From Halichoerus grypus (taxonomy: Eukaryota > Chordata > Mammalia > Carnivora > Phocidae), in NCBI RefSeq assembly GCF_964656455.1, contig NC_135717.1, positions 142,304,308 through 142,368,307 on the forward strand: 64,000 bases of DNA. Reading direction: 5' to 3'. A program made the position numbers and the translations under genes. Of this stretch, positions 12,110 to 23,289 are shown in pieces. Within the stretch, counting starts at the first letter, position 1; every line of letters starts with the position of its first letter. The notes below the pieces were generated by a model. It was not told the origin of the DNA. It ran no database searches and saw only the letters and a program-made list of their open reading frames with translations.

Positions 12110-13925
12110 CATTCAGTCAAAAATATTGATGGACTTCCTAGAAAAGGCCTGGGCACTCTGCCAGAAAATGGAAATATAGTAGCAGACTGTATTCAGTCAA
12201 ACCAGACAAAAATCCTTGCCCTTAGAGAGCTTGCAAGGGATGGTGGTGGGGATCCTTGCAGGGATAGTGGATGGGGTTGGGAAGACAGACAATAAAGAAG
12301 ATAAATAGGCAATAGGGAGAATATTAGATGGTGGTGGTGCTAAAGAGTAAAACAAAACAGGGAATGGTGGAGGTGCAATTTAGATAGGGAAAGAAGAGAG
12401 CACTCAGGGATAATGTGACATTTGAGCAAAAGGGTAAAGATGATGACGGAGTAAGACATGTGGATACCTAAGAGGTAGAATATCATATCATATCTAATAT
12501 GATAAAAGGGCAAGTACAAAGGACAGAGTATTCTGAGCAGAGTGAACAAGACAGCAAAGCAAAGGAGACCAGTTCCCAGAGATAACTTGGGACTCTATAG
12601 GCCATTGTAAGGACTTAGCTTTTGGGAAGGAATTGGAAGATTCTGAGCAGGGAAGTGATATGATCCAATTTCAGTGTTGATGCAATCCTTTGGGCAGCTG
12701 CTTGTGAGAGAGATTGAAGTAGGGCAAGAGAGGAATACAATGCGAGGGCAATTGCAAGAATCCAGAGAGAGGTAATGATGACTTGAACCGGAATGTTAGC
12801 CATGGAAGTGACTGAAGTAACTAGATTAAGTAGCCAGTATATAAAAAATATACTGTGAATATAAAGCCAACAGGATATGTTGAAAAAATTATCTGTGGGT
12901 GTGAGGTAAAGAGATGAGTCAATGAATTCTGGCCAAAGCAACTAGAAGAACAGAATAAAGATGTGGAAAATTTTGAGAAGAGTAGGTGTGAAGCAAGGGG
13001 TAGGAAGTCAGTAGCTCAGTTTTTGATATGTTAATTTGAGATGCCATTTAGAAAACTAAGATGTATTTTTTTTTTTTTTTTAAATCTGAAGTTTAGGTCC
13101 AAGCTGGAGACATTAATTTGGGAGTCATTATTTATAAAATGGTATTTAAGTCTATAATCCAGCCAAAAATTACCAAGGTATATAATACATTAAAAAAAAG
13201 AAGAGGTCCAAAGAACGAGTCAGTGTACTCTTCAATATCTAAATATTGGGAAGATAAGGAGGGAGATAATAAAAGAAACTGAGTGAGAGTGGCCAGAGAG
13301 GGAGGAGAAAAAACATAGAATGTTCTTGCTGGAAGGCTGGAACATGGTGCAAGAAGAGAGCAATCAGCTCTGCCAAATACCCTTGAAGACTAAAATTTAA
13401 TCCCTGGATTTGGTAACATGGAAATCTCTGATGTTCTTGACTTTATCAGTTTTGCTGGAGAGATAGGGCAAGAGCCTGAGAGAATTTGAGGAGAGAAGAT
13501 AGAGACAATAAGCATTCACAATTTTCCGAGTCATTTTGCTGTAAAGAAAATGAGAGAAATTGGGGTGAGGAGTGTAGGTAGAACCCTAAGTGGAGTCAAA
13601 AGGGTTTTTTAAAATGGCATTCACATTGGAAAAGAACCAACTTTTGCATGTTGATAGAAGGGACAAGGAGAAAGAAAGGAAGGTTATTGAAAATGTCTTT
13701 ATGTAGGCAAGAGGGGAGCTGAAGAAGGGATCAGCATTTGCGAGGAGCAGGATCAGGCTTCTCATAGTAACAACAAAGATAGAACACAGGATAACGCGTT
13801 AAGTAGATGAGATGTCATGATGGGAACATCAGTTTTGTCAGAGGAAGAAGCAGAGCGAACAACGGATAACAAGAATGGGAAAGGCACTGCTGCAAATATG
13901 AGAGAAAGTCATGGTGTGAAAATAT
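12110..13925 (-). mobile_element. Long L2 LINE relic, antisense (~1.8 kb)
   Basis: Antisense L2 can be followed in order over ~1.8 kb: the 3' UTR ('ccagacaaaaatccttgccc', 'gggaagacagacaataaa', 'aatgtgacatttgagcaaaa'), then the region opposite the ORF end ('ctataggccattgtaaggac', 'gagcagggaagtgatatgat'), then 'taggtccaagctggagacat', 'aatttgggagtcattattta', 'gaagaggtccaaagaacgag', and 'cattttgctgtaaagaaaat'. The minus-strand ORF at 12615-12941 is a remnant of the L2 coding region, with stops elsewhere. A T-run at about 13065-13081 replaces part of the usual sequence. No active function is expected. Confidence 0.8.
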
Positions 13926-13929
13926 CTAG

Positions 13930-14260
13930 GACACCGGTCTTCAAACATATTTGTTCAATTATCCCCTATGAAATTTAGGGAATGTACCTCCTCCCACATC
14001 TTTAAAGTGATATACAAAATGTGTTACTCTATGTTTAATTGGAAACAAACTATGCCATTTCTAATATACTGTAGTGATATATGTGTATAATTGGCATATT
14101 AAAATAAAACTATTACATCGTTCTTTTAAATACATCAAATTAAAATTGCAATTTTAAATCACCATTATTAACCAAACAACAAAAAAATTCTTCTCTAAGA
14201 CTGAAATTTTGCATTTTTCTTCTACCTAAATTGTATTTCCATTTCATTTCTCATCACTTG
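13930..14260 (+). mobile_element. hAT-like DNA transposon fossil (tentative)
   Basis: Begins with 'caccggtcttcaaac', which resembles the Charlie-type hAT terminus, and continues with 'gtgatatatgtgtataattg' and 'aaaataaaactattacat', which I associate with a non-autonomous hAT family. No matching opposite terminus or 8-bp duplication was established. Confidence 0.4.
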
Positions 14261-14789
14261 GAATGTATTTCTAAGCTTAGAGTCACTCGTTAATCACCTA
14301 ACTGCCTGCAATAAATATATTTAAATATGTAAAAATGTGTAATAAGGCTCAATTTTTAAATGTGAGTAATATCATAAGGTAAAAATGTGTAATATCATAA
14401 GGCTCAATTTTTAAATTTTCCTTTGGTTTGAATTCTCATAAACTATTATTAGTCAAAGTTATTAGCCAAATTGTTATTAGTCAAAATTATTGACTAATTA
14501 TTAGTCAAAATATTATTCAAAGAAAAACAGTACACATATATTAGAAAGTTTGATTTTTATAAGTTATAGGAAGTAAATTTTATTGGCAATGCATAGCATA
14601 ATGAAAAGTTAGGGAGGAATGTTGTAAGTTGATTAAACAATACTTCACAGATGCCAATGCTGTTTTGTTTTATTGTTTGGTGTCTCAGGAGTTTTTATAA
14701 CTTATCCTTCCTTTCTCCTTTCATCTTTCTTTTATAGTATATAGAGGGAGATAGGCTTTTTTGAAATGGGATATGAGAAAGGAGAATCA
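14261..14789. other. Unassigned AT-rich DNA with local duplications
   Basis: A ~35-40 bp segment containing 'gtaaaaatgtgtaat' and 'aaggctcaatttttaaat' occurs twice at about 14330-14418. 'ttattagtcaaa' recurs at 14445-14512. These look like replication-slippage products. Confidence 0.6.
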
Positions 14790-15190
14790 GCTTGATTCTT
14801 CAATAGGCAAATCAATCTTTGGAAATGGAGTGCATGGAAGATCCAATTATGGATCCATGTGATCCTTGATTAAATTCTGGACTGACTAAAAGAGGTATAA
14901 ATAATAAGAGTACTTTGGGGAGAATGGGAGAAGATTGACTATGGACTGTTAGATAATACTATTGTGTGAAATTCTTGGGTGCGATAATAGTATTGTATTA
15001 TAATAGGAGAAAGTCTTCACTGTTACAAGAGACATTCTAAGTCTTTAGGGGTGAGGCACCATGCTGCCTGCTACTTACTTGCAAATGTTCCAGATAAAAA
15101 GTTGGAGAAGGAAATACAAGAAGCAAATGTGGCAAAATAATCATAAATCAATGTGAAGGGAAAAAATGGTATCAATAAATTTTGACTCTA
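14790..15190 (+). mobile_element. L1M-type 3' UTR relic
   Basis: 'attctggactgactaaaaga', 'atggactgttagataatact', 'ttaggggtgaggcaccatg', 'acttacttgcaaatgttcc' and 'gcaaatgtggcaaaataatc' follow the order of an old L1M 3' UTR. No ORF is preserved. Confidence 0.65.
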
Positions 15191-15415
15191 TATATTTTGT
15201 TAGCTTTAACACATATGATCAGAGTCCAGGGTTTCTAGCAGCCACCCCTCTGGGATGGTATGAGATAATTCAACATTCAGAAATAAAACAGAAGGGATAT
15301 TCTGAGTATATGTGTATTATGGATATTGATGCTATGTTTATGTGAGTAAGACTAGAAGGATTGGTTAGTAAGATAGAAAAGGCGGCAGCTTTGAGTTATA
15401 AAAAATAAATCTGAG

Positions 15416-15614
15416 GGGCGCCTGGGTGGCTCAGTCGTTAAGCGTCTGCCTTCGGCTCAGGTCATGATCCCAGGGTCCTGGGATCGCGCCCCACATCGGG
15501 CTCCCTGCTCCACGGGAAGCCTGCTTCTCCCTCTCCCACTCCCCCTGCTTGTGTTCCCTCTCCCACTGTGTCTCTCTCTGTCAAATAAATAAAATCTTTT
15601 AAAAAAAATAAAAT
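15416..15614 (+). mobile_element. SINEC, plus strand
   Basis: Head GGGGCGCCTGGGTGGCTCAG with A box, B-box-like GATCGCGCCCC, CT-rich middle, AAATAAATAAAATC and A-rich tail. Perfect 14-bp target-site duplication aaaataaatctgag at 15402-15415 and 15615-15628. Confidence 0.97.
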
Positions 15615-15628
15615 AAAATAAATCTGAG

Positions 15629-16559
15629 AAAGTAGGTATCTTATGCAATGTACCACATCTTGCTCTTCCTGACTATCACATGCCTCCAAGCAAATAGGGC
15701 TGACTTAATAGACTTTAAAGTGGCTTTAGCTACACTGGAGCACCATCTCCTAGGAGAGCGGGGTTACAGTTTTTTTGAAAAAAATTCAACAATCACTAAC
15801 AAAAATTTGTCATAATTAATAGTCCTGAATCATAAAGGTCAAAATATATGTCCTAACCCATGCTTAGTTCCTCATGCGTATGAGCTGTTTGGCAGCAGTC
15901 CCACTTCCCTAGAGACAACCAAATGCTTTATTCACCAATGACAGTTGTGACTAGAGAAATAAGCCTCTTAGAGATTGTTCTTTGTGATTAATAAATCACA
16001 GAAGCAACAGCACTGAGGTCACATTTTAAGGTCATTTCATTATTATTTACTTGTTAGCTCAACAATATTGAAAATTAAGGATTAAAAAATGAGATGCTTT
16101 TGAATTCCTGGATGAAACTAGTGACTTAATATCTTTTCTTCCCAAGATTATTTGTAAATTAATTTTCTTTTTATTAGAACATGGGGTTTCCTTTATGCTT
16201 TTAGTATATAAGTTACATTAGAAAACATAATAGGGATGAACTATAAAAAGAACCTTTCCTCTTTCCTCATGACATTTTTGCATCTAAATAAGTCCCCATA
16301 TCTCTTAGGTCTTTTTTGGATACTTTTAAGCACTACCTTAAGTTCTAGTTCTGAAGAGTTTCCTTCACTTTACATGGGCAGGGCTCCATTTCTTTTTTCC
16401 ATATTTTTCCCTTTCCCTGGTTCTTCACTAAAACTGGTTGGGAAAGAGACAGATGAGAAGGACACCTTATCCCAAATGATAAAATGAACAAAAACTCTAA
16501 CAGCCCTCATTCTCACAAATTTACATAAAGTTGACATGGCTCAAGAGAGCACACTGTGG
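15629..16559. other. Unassigned DNA
   Basis: An 83-codon ORF at 16236-16487 shows no domain. No repeat family was recognised. Confidence 0.4.
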
Positions 16560-17060
16560 TATGTGCCTTAGAATTTTCTTTTAATTTAGTTTGAAACAAT
16601 TTTAAATCTACAGAAGAGTTACAAAGATAGCAGAGTTCCCATATACCCTTTACCCAGCTTCAACTACTGTTAACATCTTACATAACCATGAACATTTATC
16701 AAAGCTAAGAAATGAACAGTGGTACAAACTATAAACTACTCAGATTTCTTAAATTTTTCCACTAATATTTTTATTCTGTTCCAGAATCCAATCCAAGACA
16801 CCAAGATGCCATGTTAAAGTCATCAGGTCTTCTTAGTCTACTTTGACCTGTGACAGTTTCTCAGTGTTTCTGTGTCTTCTATGACCTTGACCTTTTTGAG
16901 GAATACTGGTCACATATTTTGTAGAATGAGTCTCAATTTGGGTTTATCTGATATTTTCTCATGATTACACTGAAGTTATTGATTTTTTTTTTGTAAAAAT
17001 ATCACAAACATGGTGTGCCCTTCTTGCTACATCCTCTCAGGGGGTCCGGTCATAGAGATT
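16560..17060 (-). mobile_element. Old L1 3' UTR-like repeat (probable L1M, antisense)
   Basis: Segments such as 'cccatatacccttttaccc'-like text near 16640, 'ctgttccagaatccaatcca', 'aagtcatcaggtcttcttag', 'gaccttgacctttttgagga', 'aatttgggtttatctgatat' match a common mammalian L1M 3' region on the antisense strand. Subfamily uncertain. Confidence 0.55.
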
Positions 17061-17714
17061 TAAAAATGCACGCTTCCTTTTGGGAAAGTGAGATAAAGAA
17101 AAACATTGTGCATCAAGCAATGGAAGAAGGAAATTGTTATGATACTCCTTCTCTGCTGACATTTTTGGCCTGCTGGTCATAAGCCAATACTATAAGCTAG
17201 CAGGTATAATGCTGTAAGAACTTCAGTACTTCTGCTACATTAATCTTTGTAGACTCTGCCACCCCTGCAGTGAACTCATGGGATATCCTCTCCCTGCTAG
17301 GACATACATCCTATCTCTGTACAGTACAATGCCTCTGTAATGCCTCTTCGAAGGGTGCACCATTCCACATCTGCTCTCCAAGTTCTATTATCAACCACAA
17401 TAACAACTAGAGGGAGTCAGTGACTACTTTTTTCTTTTGTTCCAGCTACAGAAATTGCTGATAAACTCAAAAAAAGGTCTATAACTCTCATTTTCTCTTT
17501 CCTTTTATCTCTTCTCTTTGATTCTACATCTGAGCAGAGAGGCACAGTCAAAAGCAATGCCCCAGGGGAGGCCACCCTCTCCTCAGTTAATTCTCTCCTT
17601 GGAGGTAGAGGCTCAGCTAATAATAATTATATTGTTGAGGAATAGAGAAAGGGGGAGAAGGGAGGATGAGTCATCATGTATGTACCATGCTGAGAACTTC
17701 CATTAGATCCCATT
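17061..17714. other. Unassigned DNA
   Basis: A 62-codon ORF at 17518-17706 has no recognised motif. Nothing else stands out. Confidence 0.4.
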
Positions 17715-17860
17715 TATATTTGAGAAGCCTCTGAGGTGAATATTATTTTCCCTATTTTACAGATGAGGAGAGTAGAGTTCAGTGGGATTAAAAAATTCTT
17801 CAAAGTCAGCCAGGTAGTAAAGGGTAAAGACCAAAGATCTCTCTGCCTCCCTCACCTGAA
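17715..17860 (-). mobile_element. MIR relic, minus strand
   Basis: 'aggtgaatattattttccct', 'attttacagatgaggagagt' and 'caaagtcagccaggtagtaa' are reverse-complement MIR core landmarks. Confidence 0.78.
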
Positions 17861-18847
17861 GGTATAAATGATGTACACCCTCTCAGTCTGTGGTTGAAAG
17901 GCACACATCTTCCTGATATCACCAATCAAATGCAATCTTGATCCCATTCTCTTGGAGGGTAGATGCCCCAATAATTGCCCTGAGACAATTGGTAGTGGCT
18001 ATTTCTGTGCTTCCGAGCCCTTTTGAAAGGCAGAAATGATGTGAACAATAACACCTGCAGCAAACAAGGGTTTCACAAAGTTCTTATTTAATACAACTCA
18101 ATTGTACACAGAAAGAACCCTGTTAAAGTTCTGAGGTTTTTGTCTCCCTCAAAGGGCTTAATGCTTCTCCTTTCACATGGCCAGTCCTACTCTAATACAA
18201 ATGAGTAGTTAGAGATCATGTAATCTAAAGTGCAAATAAAAATTATATTTTTTGTGTGTTTCTGATGGCTCCCCGAGTTCCACTCCACAATGAATAACAA
18301 TAAGAATTTCTTATATGAAATGTGGCAAAATGAGAAACTAAACACAAAGATTCTTACTCTTTGTAAGAATTTTACTCTTGGCTTTAACATTATTTGTCTG
18401 CAAAGATCTTGAACTTACAGAACAATTTCTTCATGCCCAAGACGTTAGGGCTCCCCATTAAAAATGGAAAGTCCAGTTGATCACAGAACTCTAATGGAAG
18501 CATGGACAGTCCAGTGCTTCCTAAGAACTTTTCATTTCATGTGAGATTCTGTGTCTGCGTCCCTGATGACTCTCCATGCCTAAGTGGCTACTATATAATC
18601 TCTCCAGAACACTACTCTTCCAATATTCTGCATTGCTATTTCCAACCTTTACCAGGAACCCTGACCAAAGGACATGATCCTCCTGCACTGACTTATTTCA
18701 GCCAACACAACTCTGACCAGTTCCTCAAAGCAGGGAGCCATCTGCGGTTGTCATGAGAGATGCTGACAAATATTCCGGGTCTTCTTTCCTTTTGGGCACA
18801 TAGCAACACACACTTCCCTTTCCCCTGAAGTTAGCTGCAGCCATGTG
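17861..18847. other. Unassigned DNA, non-repetitive to my eye
   Basis: Contains short ORFs (18187-18390 minus; 18502-18756 plus, 84 codons) without a recognised domain. No family assignment; a candidate place to look for conserved noncoding sequence. Confidence 0.4.
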
Positions 18848-18965
18848 CAAAATCCCAGTTTTTCCCTTTGCTGGTTAAGTGATCTGGACAAGATAATTAA
18901 CACCCCTGCTTCTAAGTTTCCTCCTCTAATACGAGGAAAACATACTTACAAAGCACCTAGAATGG
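18848..18965 (+). mobile_element. MIR relic
   Basis: 'ttaagtgatctggacaagat', 'agtttcctcctctaatacga' and 'acttacaaagcacctagaat' fit the middle and 3' half of MIR. Confidence 0.6.
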
Positions 18966-19257
18966 ATACTTGCAGGATTTTCTTTTCATTTTCCTCCTCT
19001 CATTACTTCAAACTCATTTACCTTCTTTCCATTCTGCTCTCAGGGTATATAACCTACAGGAAGCTTTAGGGAACACAGACTGACATGTGTAACAGTTGAT
19101 TCTCACCAGTTGTTCTTTTCCATCGTAGCGGAAAATGGTGGGCAAAGATTATTTCATACAAAGATTTGCATTTTCAGTTCTTAGTACAGTTCCAGAATAT
19201 AGCATACACAAAATAATATTAAATGACTAATAATGAATGAATTAGTGAATGAATGAT

Positions 19258-19470
19258 GACCTCTACCTGAACATTTTTCAAAATCCAGCTTATTTTCTCC
19301 CTTACCTACCTATGTAACGTCTTTCTTGATTCCTTCAGATATCTTTAGATATTTCTTCCTCACAATTACATTGAACCGCCTATCTGCATACAATATCAAT
19401 CTATTTTATAACATGTAACATTGTGAAATGTGTATTTATTGTCATAACCTGTAAACTCTTAAACTTAGAC
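19258..19470 (+). mobile_element. L2 relic
   Basis: 'ctctacctgaacatttttca', 'ttcttgattccttcagatat' and 'tgtatttattgtcataacct' fit L2 3' UTR order. Diverged. Confidence 0.55.
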
Positions 19471-19509
19471 AAAAAAAAAAGCAACAGAGTAACTGTCACC
19501 ATTAACTGG

Positions 19510-19725
19510 GTCACTGCACGCTTGGCTCTCTGCTAAGCACTTCATATAATTATTTAAGCTTCCATCAGCCCTATGAAGCAGAAATTGAGATCACCATTTA
19601 CACCTGAAGAAACTGAGGTTTAAAGGGATTAAATTACTTATTCAATGTCACAAAGCTAGCAAGTATTAGAATTGGAATTCTAGTTTCTCTGGCCCAAAGC
19701 TTGACCTCATAACCACTGCAGTACA
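19510..19725 (-). mobile_element. MIR relic, minus strand
   Basis: Clear reverse MIR: 'gctaagcacttcatataatt', 'cctgaagaaactgaggttta', 'ttcaatgtcacaaagctagc', 'aattggaattctagtttctc', 'cctcataaccactgcagtac'. Confidence 0.87.
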
Positions 19726-19734
19726 CACCCTCCC

Positions 19735-19835
19735 TGTCCTATGCAACCCTGTACCACCCATCCCTACTAAGCCCCTGTTTGTAGTAAAATGCTTGGAACA
19801 CTATGAGTATTCCATAAATGTCGTTGAGTTAAATA
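19735..19835 (+). mobile_element. L2 3' tip
   Basis: 'aaatgcttggaacactatga' followed by 'ttccataaatgtcgttgag' fits the closing segment of L2. Confidence 0.55.
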
Positions 19836-20279
19836 ATTTCCATGACCTTTTATTAATTTTGAGTTCATTTGCACATTTTATCCAAATCGTTAGCCACTTC
19901 ATATTAGAAAGCTTCCAGACCAAAAAGCACATTCTACACTGATAGACAACACTACTTTTGGCACCCAGCATCCAATATCTTATCAGTCTAGCAATAGGCC
20001 TCCAGTGATGCACAATAGGAACTGTCCAATTTCCATTTCTAAAATACGTAAGTTATTTGTTCTTAGAATATAATTTAAATTAACATAATCAGATTTTATC
20101 TTTCTTGGGTATTATATTAAATAGCATTTAGGATGTCAAGTGGTCATTCATTCATTTGTACTAACAATGTGCATATCCTGACCTGCTATATGACCCATAT
20201 CTTTGAGCCGTGAGCTTTTCTGAGTTTTAGCTGTTACTTTGACCCTGATTTCTCAACTGCTATTTCTGTTTGTCCATGG
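19836..20279. other. Unassigned DNA
   Basis: Nothing recognised. Confidence 0.4.
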
Positions 20280-21085
20280 ACGTGATTCTTTTAGTCTTGA
20301 CCTCTGCTCCTCATAATCAGATGAACTCAGATAAAGCTGCCTCAGGGAGGAGGTCAAAACCATTGCCAATAATAGCAGTTGCCCTACTTTGGTCTAATCT
20401 CAACACAGTAGCCAAGATATCCTGTTTACACCAAAGTCAGACCAGCACTACCACCCTTTACTCACAATTCTCAAGTGGCTTCTTACCTGACTCACTTACC
20501 TCACAATTCTCAAGCGGCTTCTTACCTGATTCACTTACCTCACAATTCTCAAGTGGCTTCTTACCTCACTCACTCACTCACTCACTCAAGTCCAAGTCAT
20601 AGCTATTGCCTACAATGTCCTACACTACCTGTACCCCTCTCCTCTGATTTCACCACTGAATATTTTCATCCTAATCCATTTGTAGTGGAATCATCCTCCC
20701 TCTGCTCAAACATGCCAGAAATACTTCCACCTCAGGGCCTTTGCACTTGCCATTTCCTTTGCCTTTTCCCAGATTGTTTCTTGTTTGTTTCAATCAAACC
20801 TTTATTCAAATGTCTCCTTCTCATCAAGGCATTATCTGACCACCTTACTTAAATTTGCAACATTCTTTTTGCTTTATTTTCAACCAGGATATTTATTGCT
20901 ATCTAACATTCTATATATTTGCTTAAATGGGTTTGTTTATTGTCTCCCCCTGAACACTGTGTAGGCTCCATGACACAGACACATGTCTCTATTTTGAGCA
21001 TTGCTAGATTATGGAGCCTAAAGAAGTACCTGGCACTAAAGAGGTTCTTAAAACGTATTTATTAAGTGACTGAATAAATAAATGA
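20280..21085 (+). mobile_element. L2 LINE relic with internal tandem expansion
   Basis: L2 sense landmarks run in order: 'ctattgcctacaatgtccta', 'cacctcagggcctttgcact', 'ttcaaatgtctccttctcat', 'tgtttattgtctccccctga', 'tattaagtgactgaataaat'. The expected text is interrupted at 20461-20577 by a three-copy 39-bp tandem repeat. The ORFs at 20270-20602 and 20475-20852 are by-products of this L2 plus the repeat. Confidence 0.82.
20461..20577. repeat. 39-bp tandem repeat, three copies
   Basis: Units start at 20461, 20500 and 20539, each beginning ctcacaattctcaag. Copies 1 and 2 differ by two substitutions; copy 3 differs near its end, where it runs into a short (CACT)n stretch to about 20587. Because 39 is a multiple of three, the overlapping ORF shows a 13-residue peptide repeat, which I take as incidental. 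Confidence 0.95.
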
Positions 21086-22014
21086 GTAGATACACTACTA
21101 TCGACTTTTGCAAATGTTTGAGGCATGGATTATTATTACTAAATAATACTAGCCAGTTTACAGAAGAAGCTAATGTTATGTGGTCATATTTTGTTAAATC
21201 TTTACATTTATTGTTAGAAGTTTATTATTAATATTTTTATTTTTAAATAAAAATTCTAAAAGTATATACTAAAGGCAGTGGTATTTCCAAGGTGAAGATG
21301 GGCTCTTAAGTATAAATAGTGCTCCTAATACTGCTATTGTCAATATGATCCTAAGGTAGATCAAAGAACAAGAAACTGAAAGCCAAAGATGCATAGAGCT
21401 AGAGACACTAATGTGGCTTTGAAGAGGAACAGATCTGAGCTCTGGTATTGAGAGGAAGTTACATAATGAGAAACATTTTCTCTCGAAAAAATAGGATGTG
21501 CATTTTTGGAGCATTTTTTTGTTTTGTTTTGTTTGCCAGTAGAAGACCATATTTTCATGGAAGTCATGCCCTGACCTAATTAATAATTTTAATAAAGGAG
21601 ATCAAGTGAGCTTTTCTTCTCATTATGAGCAAACCTTTCAATCTTTCTTTTTTAGACTCACTCTTACAGAATCTGATTTAAATTAACCTAAATTTACTTT
21701 TTATCATTTATCTAAAGAATATTGAGGATATAGTGAAACTAGGCCACCATTTGTTAACCAATACAGCTTAAAATGTTCACTTTACTTGGAACATCTCCTC
21801 TAGAAGAAACCATAGCCTTCATCAAAAGCCATTTGCCCACAGAAATTTTAAGAGAGAAAGAGAAAGTGAGACAGAGAGACAGAGAATTTCATTTCACTTG
21901 AGATGAAACATAAGATCTTCAATTATTTAGAAACCCTGTGTGTGGGTTTTGTTCTCCAGACTAAACATTCTTTCCTCCCATAAGAAACATTTCTCTTTGA
22001 TTAGTCCTTTTCTC
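21086..22014. other. Unassigned AT-rich DNA
   Basis: Overlapping minus-strand ORFs at 21269-21567 have no recognised domain. Confidence 0.4.
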
Positions 22015-22320
22015 TCATTCTTTCCCTCTCACAGCCACTGCCATGACCCACTTCTAGCAAGGACTATGGTAATAGCCTTCTAACTAGTTTCCTGTTTTTC
22101 AGAATCTTCACTTTGCAAACAGTCCTTCAAAGTCCCAAAAATATCCCTGAAACTCAGATCTGCTCTTTCACTGTCAAAAAAAAAAAAAAAAAAAAAAAAA
22201 AAAGCAAACCAGACAAATTCCCATTATTCAAAGATCAAGTTTAGAATGGCATACACAGTTTTCTACAACCTGACTCCGATCAAATTTTCTGGTGCAACTC
22301 TGGCTAGCCAAGTCTAGATA
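22015..22320 (+). mobile_element. L2 relic split by a poly(A) expansion
   Basis: 'tatggtaatagccttctaac' and 'gaaactcagatctgctcttt' are L2 sense landmarks. A 28-nt A-run (22176-22203) stands where L2 normally has 'cctgcttaaaa', and L2-like text resumes afterwards ('tggcatacacagttttctac'). Confidence 0.7.
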
Positions 22321-22352
22321 CATGGGACTACTCACTCTTCTGTTGTTTTGTA

Positions 22353-22378
22353 AAATAAATAAATAAATAAATAAATAA
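22353..22378. repeat. (AAAT)n microsatellite
   Basis: About six AAAT units. Confidence 0.9.
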
Positions 22379-23057
22379 GCTTTACTAAATGAAGGAATAA
22401 CACAAAAAAGATGAAATTTTTTGTCATTTATGCAGTTTTTGAAAACCTTATAAAGTATGAACTGAAAACTACAGTCTTTGTACAGAAACTAATTTTCCTG
22501 GGTCCCTGGTAAACTGAGTAGATTGCTCATTTCTCCCTATTTATAAATCCTACATTTTTTAAGTACACCTTACAGCCTAAATAGTCATGCAAATGGCTAT
22601 GCATAAATACACAAAAAAAGTTATTTTAAGCAGAATATACAATGTATAGAAAACTGGGGCAGACTGCTAATTAATGCTGGGTTTAAAACTCATTAAAAAG
22701 AAAATCTTTTGGATTATTTTAGTTTATGAAAAAGATACAAACAAGGCAATTTGAGCAAAATAATACTATATATGAAGTAATATGATTAGAGCATGATATT
22801 CTGGAAACAGATTACAATTGGTTGTGAGATATTTTTATATGCAATTTCATAGTAAATAATAAACTAATTATAAATAAATTAGTTATTTCCCAAGTACTTA
22901 AAACTTTTAATCCTCTTTCTCATAAATTTTTGAGGCTCAGAGGCAGGTGGACTATGGAAAGGAAGGGAAGAAAGAGCAAACCATTAAAATCTAAAAAGAA
23001 GGTGCACCTGAATGTATTGAGAGTGATAGTAGAGTAGCTATTATGATTTATCATTGT
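22379..23057. other. Unassigned AT-rich DNA
   Basis: Nothing recognised. Confidence 0.4.
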
Positions 23058-23069
23058 AAAGAGATAGAG

Positions 23070-23270
23070 GGGCGCCCGGGTGGCTCAGTCGGTTGGGCGT
23101 CTGCCTTCGGCTCAGGTCATGATCCCGGCGTCCTGGGATCGAGCCCCGCATCAGGCTCTGTGCTCAGCGGAGAGCCTGCTTCTCCCTCTCCCACTGCCCG
23201 CCTGTCTGCCTGCTTATGCTCTCTCTCTCCCTCTGTCGAATAGATAAATAAAATCTTTAAAGAAAAAAAA
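23070..23270 (+). mobile_element. SINEC, plus strand
   Basis: GGGGCGCCCGGGTGGCTCAGTC head, B-box-like GATCGAGCCCC, CT-rich middle, AAATAAAATC and A-rich tail. The flanks give an imperfect duplication (aaagagatagag before, aaagagagagag after). CpGs are still numerous in the head, suggesting a young copy. Confidence 0.95.
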
Positions 23271-23289
23271 AAAGAGAGAGAGAAAATCT

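Noticed and set aside
12615..12941. 108-codon minus-strand ORF as a novel gene
   Set aside because: It coincides with antisense L2 text and is better explained as decayed L2 coding sequence.
15416..15614. tRNA-Lys gene call on the SINE head
   Set aside because: A and B boxes are present, but the cloverleaf is not intact and the segment is joined to a SINE body with target-site duplications.
20270..20852. Two overlapping ORFs of 110 and 125 codons with a peptide repeat
   Set aside because: They lie in a diverged L2 and owe their length to a 39-bp tandem repeat that is a multiple of three.
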